A stretch of DNA of 64,000 nucleotides, taken from assembly GCA_963281255.1 (NCBI GenBank), contig OY725496.1, positions 4,317,723 through 4,381,722 of the forward strand, in the 5' to 3' direction. Under the pieces are notes generated by a model. That model did no database searches and had not been told where the DNA came from. It saw only the letters and a list, made by a program, of their open reading frames with translations. The translations under genes and the position numbers were made by a program. Below are positions 20,418 to 35,400 of this stretch, piece after piece. The stretch is from Aphrocallistes beatrix (Eukaryota; Porifera; Hexactinellida; Sceptrulophora; Aphrocallistidae). The first letter of the stretch is position 1. The number at the start of each line of letters is the position of its first letter.

Positions 20418-23400
20418 TTATGTGGAGTTATTCTCAGCCATTGACTGTTCAATCCGACTCTGTTCGAAGTAACAGCCAATAGGAAAGAAGTCCCACTTCC
20501 TCTTAAGGTACAGCTCCCACACGTAGGATTCCTGCCCTGTGTAGAGAGTGTCGTGCTTGTTGATCAGGTACATGATAAAGAACAGGTAGTTTGGGTAAAA
20601 ATGTTCTTTGTTTGTATGCGTTTCATAGCCGCGTGGCACCTGGTTGAACTTGTCCTTGTTGATTCCACAGATAAAGCACTTGTTCTGCATGGAGGCACGT
20701 ACGCCCTCCTCGCGATCTCTCAGCTCGCCGAAAGCGTCGATTATAAGTCCTTGGATGATGGCCAGTAGGAACACGATCACGATGAAGAAGAACGACATGT
20801 CGAAAAAGAACCTGGGTAGCACGAACGAATCATTGGTGTTAGGTGGTGCAATGACGTCAGAGACCCCGCCTCCCGCCCTGACAGCATGGTGCAGATGGAA
20901 CAGGAGACAGGAAAGCATGTCTGTACAGTTGTTGCTGTAATACACGGTGAAGAATCGGAATGCGAATACTGTGTAGATGAAAATAACCGCACTCATCAGC
21001 AATGTGGTATAGACCAGTCGTTTCCCATGTATCGTGACAGATACCACTACAGTACGGAGAGTACTGAAATAGGCCATCATTTCTGGTAGGAGATGGAACG
21101 CAAAGAAGAAGTGGTCGAATAAAATCCCCATGCAAGTGAAGCAAATGTACATAAGCGAGAAGAGGAGGTTTCTGTCACTGATGTACACTCTGAATAGCAT
21201 CCAGATAGCGTAGTAGTAGTCCACACCGAAATTATTTGTAAGCTCATTTAGACTATGGACGTCATCTAACTCTTCATCCTGTTTCCCTTCCTGTCCTTCC
21301 CTATTTTCTCCCAGCAGTTGGCTTATCTCCTCCTCTCTATCCATGTCGCTGTATTTCTCACGAACTTTCTGCTTGAAGTGTTTGTCCCAGTACATCCGCG
21401 GGAATTTTTCACTTTTCAATGCCCACGAATCCCACCAGTACTGAGTTAGGAAAGGCTTTCTGTGGCTACCCAGGAATCTTTTGAGGATGTCCGAGTCCTG
21501 TAGGATTTCAATGCAGATCTTCTTCTCTCTTTTGAAACATTCCAATGGAACTTTCCACATGATGTACGTGTAGAGCAGCAGTAGGCAGAGGAGGATGTGG
21601 AGACTGGCTACCATGTTTAGAATGAAGGTGTAACTGTATGCAAACAAGTTCTCTGAGCTCTGATAGTAAAATAGCAGAAAAAAGTTCATAAGGATAACTG
21701 AAATGAAACGTAAGCTTTTTAGTGTCTGTTCGTTTTCCACGAGAAAGCTAGAAAATTTGAAGTTGGACTGAATGATGAGAGGCCAGTAGTGTGCCTGCTG
21801 AGTGAGATCCCGCAAGTATTCACAGAACTTCCTGAAACAAGAATACTTCCTATTTTTCAGGTCTCGATACTCCTCAGAGAATCCGACTGGAATTATTTTC
21901 GTTTTCTCATAGAACTTTTCAGCTTCGTACATTAGATTGGAGGGCTCAAGCTCCACACAGTCTCCAGTTCCTAGAGTAGATTCCCCAGGGATTGTACACA
22001 TGTTCGACGGTAAGCTATCTTTGATCCGACAAGCTTGTCCGTTATCAATTTGAGTAGTAGTTGGCTTTGGTTTCTTTTTCCGCATTAACTGAAGCCATAA
22101 ACCAGCGGCTTTCTTGCCACACCAGGCCAGGATGTGGAGTATATTTAAAAACAGTGCAAATCCATTTGCTTTGATAGCAGCTGTGAGGGCGCGGCCTCTC
22201 GATGTGGATTCTGTTGTGGATTCCTCAGACAATGGTCCGGGTTGGATCTCCCTAAACTTGTCTCGGTTTTGGTCGCGATGGTATTTGGCCCTGGCTTCTC
22301 TCTCCCATTCTTCCACCTGGCAAAGCTTGCCGAAATGTCGCATTTCGAAGATTGTGTTTTCTGAGAAATCGATGAACTTGTCTAACTTGCTGTTAACGTT
22401 TTCATGATCACAGGTATTGATGAACTCCCGCTTCGCTTCTTGTATTTGAGAGCGACCCCACTGGTCTCTGCAACTCTTCGGGATTTGAAAGTAAACCTTC
22501 TCTACAGTTTTGCTCTTCCCAATTATTTCAATTGAACCTAAATGGTTGTGGAAATGTTCCATTAGCTCTTTACCTCTATTTCTTAAGTCGTTGAGTTCGA
22601 AGTCTGAATTAGTTTTTGGGAGATGTTCGAACAAGTTCTGTAACAGAACTACCAAATTGAATCCGATTTCTTCTGCCCTGAGCAGGAACCTATCTAGGAA
22701 CTCCGTATAGTCAATGTAGCCGTCTCTGTTCGTGTCTCCGCATATCATCAGATAGTCCACTTCCTCCGCCGAGTATTGCTTCTGGGATTGTAAAGCTCGT
22801 TCGAATTCCACTCTCGAAATACGTCCGTCCTTGTTGGTGTCGTATTGAGTGAATGCTTTCGAGGTGATGGTATCATTCAGCTTGATGAACATGAAACAGA
22901 ACTTGGTAATGTACTGTAGCTCGTTCCTACAGTCGACGAGTGTATGCTTCATGGAGACGCCGATCTCGCTGGACATCTGGTTGCCCTCAAGCATGCTGAG
23001 TAGGAGCGTGATCATATCGCTCAGGACCTTAAGCACTTCTCTTAACAACTCGATTGAGTTTGTATTGCTAAGCTGCACTTGGAGGTATGCGAACAATCTC
23101 AGCAGTCCTTGGATAGCGTCCCACAGGCGGGACCTGGACAGGGCGGTCTGGTTCCACTTGCAAGGACCCTGTATGTACTCTGTCAGGGTGATGAGCACTT
23201 GCTTAATTACGGAGAAAGCGCACGAGATATTGTCCTGTCCCATGATCTCAATGTGTTCCATATTGTTGTAGTGCCAGCAGAAGCTGGACACTGACTCCTG
23301 CATTAGCAGCAGGTAGTCCACTGTTGTCTGCACTAGATTCACAGTTGTGCTCTTGCCTGCTTGTGTGTGGAGGTACTCTTGGAATCTGGCGTTGTGTCCT

Positions 23401-26400
23401 TCACATAGCAGCTGAAGGAACCTAAATTGCATCAAGGTGGATGATATTACAAAAATTCACGTCACAAAATGTATGATCCGTAAGCTTACCTAAACAGTGC
23501 TATGGTGTATTCATAGTGTCCCAGTGCGTTTATCTTCGAGGTAGTGTGTCCATGAGCCATTATAGCCTTCCCTCTGTTGAACGACTCCAAGTCTAGCACT
23601 GGGCTAGTCGTAATCAATTTTGAAATGTTTCGGAAGAGAGACGTCTCTTTGGGGCATGTCTTTGTGATAAAATGCAGCATACTCTCCTGGACATCTTCGT
23701 TTCCTCCTCTCAGAATCGCAATTCCCAACAGTAAGCAGTGGTAGACAGAGGCAGACCAGATTCCCCCAGAGTTGATCAGCACCTTCAACACCATCTGGGG
23801 GACTTCTAAGCCGTTCAGTTTCTCCTACACATCAGCCATGCAAATATAAAACTTAATACTATGTGTCTGTGGTAACTATTTACTCGATTCAAGTCAATAT
23901 CATTACCTGTAACTTTTCGAGACCGATCCTACTGTACTTCCTAATCTCCACGACTTTAGGGTCTCTCTCGTCGTCCATGGTGTCGTCATTTTCGTCCCTT
24001 TCATTCCACAGGTCGTCACAGGCTTGGAACATATATCTCGTGTATTCCAGGTAGAGCTGCTCTTCCGCGGAATTTTTCGTGGTTACCTCGAGTAGTGACA
24101 CCAGTGGCGAGAGCGGGTTGAAGTCTACATATTCTAGGCTTCCTCCCGTTACCTAGCACAATCATTCATTATTCACGAATTTTCAGAGTATTGAGTTTAA
24201 TTAATTTATCAGTTCATAATTTACTTACACTTTTCGGATTCGGAACATTGCTCTGAACGAGGTTGCTGATGAGATTGTGTGTGGACGTTAGTCCAGACAG
24301 GACTTTTTGCCTGTACCCCTGTATGAGGTAGTTCGTTACTCTGAAGGTAGCCATATTACACAGCTGTTTGGTAGCCAGATATCTTATCATGTTTCGAATA
24401 ACCTGCTTATGTCGCAACCATTTCCACCTACTGGATCCAGTTGAAGTCCTATTAACCATCAGCGTTACCCGATGCTTCATCAGAATGAACTCCTTCAGGA
24501 ATAATTGGATGTGATCCATTTCATTTCCTGTCCACATTTTGGAAGCAAAGTTTGAAATTTTCCTTAGAGTGCCTAGCTTTTGTTTCCCTGGCATAATTGA
24601 TCCAAACTTCTCTTCTATCATATCAGATACTGCATGTTGAGATTTTCCCTCTTGCAGCAGCTTCACTCCTTCGTTTATCATGTTCTCGTTGCTCTCAATG
24701 CAAGGGATAGCCTTCGCGAAATGTAACACACGGCTTAGCACCAGTATTATTGCACTCTTGCGTTCCATTGGGAAATTATTGTTTTCTTCTAAATCTGTGA
24801 ATATCACCTAAAAATGCACATTTATAATTAAGCTTGTGTTATTCATTATTGACTGCCGTCTCTCCAATTAAAATAAAAATAATACCTTCAGCAATCTTGA
24901 ATCTTCAAACACAATCAGTTCCTTGATACATTTTACTAGAGACAGACATTCCTTTTTGAAAGATTGAGATTCGCACCAAACATCGAACATCTCCATGAGT
25001 ATTATCACTAGCATTGTGAACTTGTCATTCACCTCTTCCGTCTCCACTTCCTCGCGAATATCCAATTTGTTGATGTATTTCCAAAGTAGTGAAATTACTA
25101 AAAACGACATTGATAATTATACCTTTTTCAGGCTTAATTTGAACTTGACAAGATTTCACAACTTACGTGTTATAAACTGCTGCGCCACCATCTTGTACAT
25201 TGTCTGGAAGTACTTGTTGTCAATGTTGGAATAGCTCATCTTGCTTAGAGACTGGACCTGCACTTTCTGCTGCTCAGCTTTGTCAGCATTGTACACCTGC
25301 AGAAGATGTATCCTCACTAGATTCAAAATCTCCAAGAACTTCCTCCAGAACACATTTGGTGAGCACCAAGTTATCACTTTCTCCAAGTGCGACTCAATCC
25401 AGAGTAAAATGAAATCATCGTTTCGCCTCACTTTCTCCATCAATTCATCAAACCCCTCCGCAACGAAACGATCAACCCACGTTTGGTTTTTGGCCGGGTC
25501 TATTTCGGGATCTCGCCCGTATTTCGCGAGCGTGTTTGCTAGAATTGGTAGGTGGATGTAGTTTGGAAATATAAGCTGTCTAATAGGCTCATCTCGCGAC
25601 ATCATTTCCAACCAGTTCATTATGTTCACTCCGTTACTCTCCATTTTATCTTTGAATATTGCATGCGGAGATATTTGGGTCAACAGTCCAATACAGGTTC
25701 CAATCTGTTCTTTCAAGATTAACTGTCCCTGTACTTCCGGATGCATTGATATCTTCATCAAGGAGCTGAATAGTATCTTCAGAAAAGGCTTGATTTTATC
25801 GCGAATGGATTCATCGAGATTATCGAAATATTCAACAACATCTTCTTCGAGACTGCCACAAATCTTTCTGAATAAATTGATGAAGAAAGGAGACATGATG
25901 GCCAGCGTGCAATATATGTTATTCCAGTTGGAATATTCTCCAGAGTGCTTAGCCACTGAGTCCATGATTTGACTGCCAGTGCGAATGTAGACAGAGAGGT
26001 TGTACGTTCCGTCTGTCCCGCTCTCCTCTGCCATCTTATGTGAAACCTCGATTGCATCGCTGACATTCTTCAAGAACATTTTAAGCTTAATTATGATGAG
26101 AGAACGATTGGAATGTTCTATGAATATTGGGATTTTGGGTAAATGCGTGACGAATTCACTGAAAAGGTTCGCGAGTTCATCGCTCTCTTGATTTGTAGCG
26201 GTAACTGGGTAGAAAATCCTCCCACTTTTCAGGTAGTATGCTTTGTGCAAATCGAAATGTCGGTTTAAAATAGGCACAAGCACCCGTAAGAAAAACTTCA
26301 AACTGTCAGCTGAATAGACTGCTTTCGATTTCTTTGGTGGAACAAACAATGGACTTGCAGCCTCATCCATGTCCTGGAGAGAAGTGGGTACTCGGGAAGC

Positions 26401-29400
26401 TGGATCATCCCCCGAGGTTTTCACAAGGAATAGTTTGGTTCCTCTTAGCAGCCTGAGCGAAAATCTTTGCAGGAATTGAGACTTAGAAGCATCTTCCGAT
26501 CCAAAGAAAAAGGTCGAATTATCCCGGTCTGTCATCGGACTCCGCTTGACTCTCAGTCCCATGTAATCTAGAAGTTGGAAGAAATATGTGATGATCTCCT
26601 TGAGTGCGTCTCGCTTCTTTGATGGAAGTAACTCGAAAGGAATGTGTGCTACATCCTGTGCGTTAGTGGGTAGTGAGGAGGTGACTGGGCTAGCTATCGC
26701 TGAGTGGGGACCACATATCCAGAAGTATAAGTGTCTGCTGAGTCGCTCTGTATACTCGTCCTTGTAGTGGTGTTGTAAGCTGCTTGGATTCTGTTGCCAA
26801 CTAGTACTCTGATTCGCGGAGATACGGAGCAGGGATAGTTGACCGTGGAGCATATTTTTCCGCGGAATGTCTGCCTGAGTCACGGAATGGCCAGGCTCCA
26901 CATCCGGAGAATGGACTGGGAGTGAGAGAATGCTTCCACTGCTTCCCTCGCGAGCTTTTATCGTGCTAACAGTGAGGTTTTCTATATCGAGGCAATCTAC
27001 CAACTGTGACATGAGGCAAGAGAACTTATTGGGATCTTCTAATTGGTCGAGATCCCTATTCAGGCAGATAATTTCATCCTTTATTTGTGTCCAGAACTTT
27101 TCTCCATAAGGTTTCAACTTTGCATCAAGCTCCATGTACCGTATCACGTTTCGTTTTAAAGTTGATGACCTTCTTCCAGTTTGTATCTTCTTCTGATTCC
27201 GGTTATAGTAGGAAGGAGGTAGGTGCGAATTCTGTGGAACAACAACTTGACTGATATCTGTATCGAATGAAGCGATGATTGCATCTTCTCCTGTGGTGTA
27301 ATCTGATAGCAGCTCATCGACTTGTGTTTTTGTTAATGTCATGGGGTTGATACAGCCAGAGAGCGCGACTAACGTTGGAATGATTGGATGCTCTTCTAAC
27401 TGCTCTTTAGATGTAGTTTCGGAGTTGAAACACATCAGAGAATAAAGAAGCTGGAAGAAAAGACACACCAAGTCTTCCTGTTCATGTTGCTTCGCGCGTC
27501 CCTGTAGCTCTGAGTTCGTTTGGTTGTAGTAGGATTGGAAATGCTCTAAATGTTGTTGAATGAATTTGAACAACACCTGCGATGTCCCGGGTCGCATATT
27601 CGGAATGTCTTTCGCAATGCATTTAAAGAAATTACACATGGTGGGAGGAGGAATAATTGTTGCAAATTCTGCGAAAAACAGAGATAGAGGTTTCTTATAT
27701 CTTCCTGGAAGCTTTTCTGGGATTAAGAAGGAGATCCAGTATGTAGCATAGAGTGTCGAGTTGACGATGTGTATCTCCGTTTCGTTTAGGGTTGCACGGT
27801 GTATGTTGTGGAATCCTTGCGTCATTATTGGCAGTACTGCGCTCATGAGGTAGTTGAGTTCTTGTATGGGATAGTTGCCGGACTCTGAAAGAGTGTCCTG
27901 CCTAATGAAGCCTTGTTTTCTCTCATTGACCTCCATCTGATGTTTAAGCAGTGTCCTGCTGATATCATATAAAAATGGCCCGTCGACTAGTTCGAAGAAA
28001 CTGTTACCCTGCTTTCTACCCAAATCTTCATGAGCAGTTCCGTCCGTATCAGTTCGACTCTCTTCTTTATTCCTCACTTCTGTAATCCCGTGTATTCTAT
28101 CTAGGATGGCAATGAGCGCAGACTTGTATAGCATCCATTTATCTTCCCTAGGATGACCCTCGATGCTCAGATATTTGATGATATCTTCTTCAGAAATAAA
28201 ATTCTGTAAGAGTAAGGAGGTTTTCTTCGTGAATTGCAGAGTTTCTGATTCATGCTGTAACTGGGATTCTTCACATCCCTCCTCACCTGTAGCCTTCTGA
28301 GGCGGAGCGCATTTACCTAATAATTGAGACATGGATAACTGTACCGCTGTATCCGAAATAATAAGTTGGATGATGCAAGCCACGTTGTATTATGTCTGGT
28401 GATGCTTGTGTATGTTATTTGAATGTAAGACAATACACTTTCGTGTCTGACGTTTTTTACGACTAAGCAGTATTTAGCCAAGAATAAATGGTATGCTAGG
28501 TGTAACCTCGCAATGACTATCTTAGCATATGTAATAAATCGTCACGAAGCGTTTGCATCTAATCTTTGCTATAATTTTTAAAAAATATTCGATATCCCGC
28601 TATATCTTATTCTATCTACTACATAGCTCAATAAATCTGAAAAGATCTGGGTTTACATCCCTGTGAGTAGAGTAGTTATATTAGCATACTCAGTACTTAC
28701 CCAGTAGTTCTAGGAAATTCGTGTAGAAGATTAACTCATGTTCCGAAGCACTCGTTTGCTTCGAGAAGAAATCCTTCAGAGCCAGATCGATTGTCTCCTT
28801 GTGATTGATGAAGTACATTACAACTATCTTCGCGTTGGTTTCAATGTACCTCTCTTGTGACGAGACTGCGTATTTCAGGAAATCCAAATAACAGAGTCCA
28901 TGTCGATATTGGTCTTCCACTACTTTGCGTAATTTTCTCTCATGAGTTTTGAATATAGTATTCGTCAGGAATTCTAAGATCTGTTCAATTTGATTCTCTT
29001 TCAGTGAGAGAGTTAGCTTTTCACTTTGTTTGATTAGCGAATTTACAACTTCCAAAGGGCTCGATAGGGAATCTTTGTTGGTTGAACATACGTAGATGAA
29101 GGAAAGTTCAATTAGTTTGTCAATTTCTGAGAAAAACACATCTGTAGAGTTGGCACTATGAATAGAAAAGAGAGGAAAGAATCGGATCAGTGAACAGAGG
29201 AAGTGGATACAGCAGGCGAACGTATTCTGGATAATTCCGAACGAGTGCATCTTCCTGAGAGTACCGAATTTAACCGAGACCCTCTTCTTCAACTTGCTCT
29301 GTACCTGTTTCGGCAAGCACTCGCGTAGAATGTGTTCCATTACATTCAGAACTGCCTCGTACACCCCGAGGATGAAGAGCGAATCTGGGTATTGGAAGAG

Positions 29401-32400
29401 AACGTTAGCGTTCTTCAAAGTGTTTATCGCGATTGTCAGTCGAGTCTCATCTTGCTGGTTAAGTTTAATACTAAGAACAGACCTGATGTGTCCTAACGCG
29501 CCGAGTATTTCAGCTGCCCTTGAGGAGCCAGGGTCCATTAGTCGCTGCGATCGCTTGGGCAGCACATAGGTTCGAGCTAACACGTCCCTAAACTCCTCCA
29601 CACGGCTCATGTAGCGACGAATAAGATCGAAGATTATTTTCCTGAGTGGGTGATTGTCTGATATTCTCTCTGCCCAGCCCAGAAGACCGTCTATGATAAT
29701 GTCTCGTAGTTTTCTACTCGGTTTGTGAGCAGGATGCATCACCACTGGCCAATACTCAGTTTTTGAAATTTCTGTCGTAATGTGATCTGTCTCATCACTG
29801 TTTAAAGCTGGCGTATTACATTCTAGAATGTATTTAAAATAGATGTAATGTTCCTTCAACTTCTTAACTGGCACGTCGTAGAACTTGTCAACTCCAGTCG
29901 AGGAGATCTGATCTAGGAAATAATCGATCTGTTCACTCGGTGGTTGTCTCAGCTCGCGACCAGATGGATGATGAGGCTGATTCTTGAAATGATTTATTTT
30001 GTCCTGCTGTTTGCCTTTTAAATCATTCGCGATGTTCATCGTAAAATGAACGGTTTTGTATACTTGTCGACGGACATGTAAATCATAGAGGAAATCTAAA
30101 ATGCTGCACACTTCAAATTTGATGGTATCTTCAAGATCGGTTATACGGAGTAACCCCTCTTTGAAAGGTAAGGCTTTAGTGCTCCATTCGCCACCCACGA
30201 ACTCCTTGTATCTCGGCTCGATAGTAAGCATCAACCAAGTATATTCATCCGGATCAAGTTTTTCAGTTAGGACCAAATGTTTAATCACGATCAGTAAAGG
30301 TAGCAGCACACCCTCTCGCATGTTCTTCTCTTTAAGGAAACGGCAAGTGTATACCTTATCGGACATAATCTCCCACAGCTTCGCGAATACCATTCCTTTA
30401 AGCTGCACTAGAAGCTGTGACCCGTAGTAGAAATGCCAATGTGAAACGGAACCCGATCCCCTTTCTTCCCTAAAATCAGAAGTCGTTGGATCTCGCGGCA
30501 AGACAGTGATTATTTGGCACGGCTCAAGAACCATTTCGATGAGGGATTCTTTCCTAGTCATTAACTTGAGGTTGAACTCTTCTTCTAGGAATAAAGCGAT
30601 GCAGAGTTTGTAGATAGCTAGGCTGAGTTGTACAGGTATTAGCTGCTGAATTCCCAGCTCCAGGGAGGAGAGCAGATGCTGGAACCCCACATAGTCGAGA
30701 ACCATTTCCTTAGCTTTGATAAAATCCTTTTCACAGACTGAAATAAGCAGTAAGATTGTTTTGGTGTAAAATTCAATGAGTTGTTTGTTTTCAATCACGT
30801 CCATTAACGAAATCAAGTTACTCTCCTCAGGAATTAACAGGTACATAGATTTGTTCGGGGAATATAATTCAGTGCCAAATTTGGGGATTTGAAACGGAAA
30901 GAATTCAAACGTATCCTCTTCCAGATACGTCAGCTCCTTCTCAATGCTGTACACCCTTGAAAATCTCCTCGGACCAGACTCATTATCTGCGAGACTCGAG
31001 AAAGCGTTGTCATCATACATTTCCGTTTCCACAAACGAACTCCTTGCCGTCCTAATATTGGACTTAATCCTGATTCCCTCGTCTCTATCCAATGCCATTT
31101 CGAATCGGTTGGATGTCAGTTCGAGATGAGACCACTTATGAGGCTTAGATATACGCAACTGCATCCTCTCTGTTACAACGTTATCTCCACAGATAGTCGG
31201 TTCAACCAACCCATGAATGAAAGGCTTACAGTCTCGAAACGGGTTGAAATCAAACTCGATAACTTCCCCATGGTTCCCCGCGTATAGAACTGTGGGGTAC
31301 AGGTAGAAGTTGGGGTGCTTTATTGGAATCTCAGTTATGTACTCTTCATCGAGAAAGAATTGTATCTGACTTGCCTGGAGGTCGAGCATGCAATGAACGC
31401 GAAGATAGTTCGTGTTGACAGCTTGAGGCTTTTCATTCGCGAATTGTTCAATGAATCTAGTGAATGGTATCAGGTAGAAGCTCTTCAGTTCCCCTGGAGT
31501 GTCCTCTTCCCCCACCATTCCAGCCGCCATGCACTCTTTATCCAGAGAATACACTGGACCCGGATTCGGCATGTTTTCTGTAGCAAACTGCGATTGTAGT
31601 TGGTATTGAGATTGCATTAGAGTAAAGTGTGAAGTTGTAAAGCCCACGAATCCCATGATATCTCCATGGCCCCTTTCCGGGTTAGGTATCGAAATGCTGA
31701 AAGAGAAACATTCGCCACTCTCCTTTAGAGGACATATGCCCATGTTCAGTGAGATACATTGCATTCTAGTTTTCTTCTTGAACTGAAGCTTTATGTGAGA
31801 CCTCGTTCGATCAGCTGAGTTTTGGTTCAAAATCGCGATGGGTAGAGAACTGCTATTTTTGATCGGAGTAAAACCATTCGTTTTTTGTGATATATAAATC
31901 GGAATATGACACAATATTCCCTGTCCAAACGCTGTATAAGTCTCTGCTTGTTCGAAAGTTTTTTTGAGCATTTGTAGTGAATTAGTGTTTTGTCCGAAGT
32001 TCAGTACAACTTTCTGTTCTGGGCTTAGAGACACAGCTGGCACGTAGTGACTATGCGTTGGAATATTGTTGAACGCACTTTTTGAGTTAGTTTTACTCCT
32101 TAGGAAATGTCCGTCTAGCGAGTACATGACTGTACCTGTTTTCAGATCTAGGAAACAGCCGAGGATGGAATCCTTCTTCCAGGTTCTCCCGAATGATTCC
32201 ATGTTATTGTGACACTTGCACGCCACTAAGTATCCACTGAATGCGTAGGAATGCTTGTCATCGCCGAGGGGAGTCCCGGGATCGGCCTGTGTAGTTGCCC
32301 AGCCCACTCTTATCTGACCCTCAGATTTTATGGTCGCTTCGAAATACCAAAGATTGCTTCCATTGTCATCATAGGACACTGCGAATTGATTCGAAACTTT

Positions 32401-35400
32401 GAAAGTGGTAAATTTCGTTGCACACTCCACTTCTTCACTCGATCCTTTCTTTGTTTCTTCATCTTGTTTGGATTCCAAACTTCCTCCTCCTGACGACAAG
32501 ACTAGTCTGATTGTGCTGCTAATCAGATGACGGAGTCTCAGGAATTTCAGTGTGGAAGTTTCGAAAGATTCTAGTGGGCGCAGGGACGGATGCATCCTTA
32601 GCTGTTCATTGGCTTCATAACCGTAACGCCAACCTTTTAATATCTTTTTCATGCATAACTGATTGTGCACGTATTCTGCCAACTGTCTGGCGATGGCCTC
32701 GTGGTAGCGATTCCAGTGCGGCTTTGCGAGTACGGATAAGTTGTACTTGATTGGTTTGTACGGTTCGTTCTTCCTTCGCGGACGCTCATACTTCCAGGAT
32801 AGAAGATCGAAATTACACTCGTACCTGTTCAAACCATCAATCAGCACCTCAGCAAGTGATACATACTCATCTTGTACATCTTCATCTAGTTTGTCGAAAT
32901 AATCGAGTTCTCGCATCGTCTTTTTAAGAAGATCTGTTTCAGGGCCACTCACATATCCCAGGGAGAAACACTTTTCGCTCCAAGTGTCGTGGAGGAACTC
33001 AGCCAAATCTTGTTTCTTGCTGCTTAGCTGGAAAGCAGCTGAGAAATCAGTGATTGATCTCCTTCTCCCATCGGCTATTGAGGTGCTAGGCGTCATGGGG
33101 TCAGACTCTTGCGGAGATGACGGGATAAATGATCCGAATTTCTCCAAACATATGGAACTGGAGAGGGTTACGATTCCTTGTGGATGGAGATTATCCTTCG
33201 CGCCATCAATTTGTTTGGAGACAATTTGATCCGGGCACACCCACTTCTCCATCTTGATTGTATCTTGGTTAGAAAGACGAGCGTCGCAGAGAGGAGCTGG
33301 CTTGAAGAGGTGTTGAGGCGGAGGATACTTAAATATTCCAAACTCCCTTCCTAACCTCACGACCGCTTCAACTTGTCCTCTTAGACTGACAACAGGTGTA
33401 ATAAATTCCCCTTGAATAATCCCTGTGATTGAAAAGCCGACCTGTTTCCCGTTCAGGAAGAACCACGCCCTGCCCTTGTTCATATCTATGTAGCAACCGA
33501 TTGTTATTGGTTCATAAATGAATTTTTTTTTGTCATCCAAATATTTCTCTATCGGATATTTGTTCCCGCCAATCCGAATGAACTCTCCATCAAACCCAAA
33601 TGACGTCAGGTCGCTCCCAACTCCCACCATCACAGGTTCACTATCAAGCTGAGTGACGCTCTCATAAGCAATGGCGGTAGGTTCTGTATTAAAATACTCT
33701 GCATAGGCCCACCCCACTCTAGCATGGAGGTTTTCGTCTATGGTATCTGATGTGGATTGGAATTCAACTTCGAAGAACCACTCCGCATACGAAGCACTGC
33801 ATGGTATGTAATGCAGAAATATGTTTGGTCGGAAATGATCAACAACTCCAATTGAAAAAGTTTTGAGGAAGAGTGAGTTTCGTATTTTTGAACCTAACAG
33901 AAGGTCTGTGATGCTATCTTGATTCCTCCGTATCGCCACTCCTTCATGTACGCATAGTGCAGAGAGCAGATCAAGCACCTTTTCATTTCTACCGAATTTC
34001 TCAAGAAGGTTGAAAATACGATCAAAGTATTCTTTGTTCTCGGAGAAAAGTGTGAGTACAGTGGGACTACCCTTAACTGCCAAGTGAAGCACCTTTAGAA
34101 CGCCTTCAAAAAACGCCTGATTATCCAGTAAGTCAAAAAATATGTCCAACCATTCCTTCTTAATCAATATCTGACAGTTTTCTGGGTTTCCGTCTATCAT
34201 CAGCGCGATCACTTCAAGAACATCTGTCGTGAGGCCGTTGATCATCCTCATGTGATCTCGCTGGTTCGCATCGACTCGGACTTGTTTACGCAATTCTTGC
34301 AGGTATGCCAGAATTAGAGGCAGTTCCAAGAGGATCCCTTCACTGCTGAAAAGAGTCTGTTTTGCCCTAAATAATCAATAAATTAGTTTAATTATTAAGA
34401 ATTATTCGTTGATTATAGTCTAGATTACCTCAAGGTAAGTTTCTTTATTGTCGGGTCTCTTGAGTCCACTTCGTCCCAAGTATTGTCTCCTTGCGCGTCG
34501 AGGTAGCTCTTCAAATCACTGAGCATATTTCTCAATGCTTTCCTCACGTGGTAGAAGTTCTTGAATTCATTCTGCCGAGTTTCATCTCGCAGGCTCTTGA
34601 ATCCCTCCACGATCGCCTCGGTAACACAGATAAGGTTAGCTGCGTATGCTTTTTCAGACGGAATCAGTGAGAAGTTGAGTGAGAATATGTATTTGTGATC
34701 TTGGCTAGTTGTAGCTACGTTAGATTTCTGGTCCGTCACAAAGGTGTCGAATGCGACACATGGCATCTCATCCATGCCATGTTGCTCTCTACTGGTATCA
34801 GCAAGGAGCAGGTTACTCTCTGCCGGTATCAATAAGATAGAAGATTCTGCAAACTTAATTTGTGGAGGTGGAAATTCTTCTTCATCAAAGAAAAGACCTT
34901 CTTTACCTCTGTGGAACGTTACATTCTGGGTGCTACTGTTTGGATTAGCCATACCTACTCCCAAGTCCATTTTGTTCTTGCTTTCGCATGACAGACATTT
35001 AAAGTCTATCGTCCTGCCATCGCTCTCACTCAATTCTTCGAACTTAACCAAGCATAATTCCTTCTTGTTCTTACAGTATGCCAAATATTTACCAGTTACC
35101 ACGTGCACCAGGTTGAACGCCTGTCCCCATCTTACGAAAGAAGCACCCCACTTCCCTCCTACACTCTTGATTGTCTCGACCCTCCACACGTTTCCTACTC
35201 CACTCGTGTCTTGTTTGTAAATTAGTCTAGTCACTGTCTCTTTTATATCATTATTCATACCCATTATATCGTCCAAGCAGCTGAGAGATTTCGTGTGGGA
35301 GGGAAATTCGTGAGTTTTCGAATCGAACTGATGGACTGGTTTTATCTCAGGCCCGAGATAGCCTTTCATCGGTGAATGTATTTGGATGTAGTCTTCTCCG

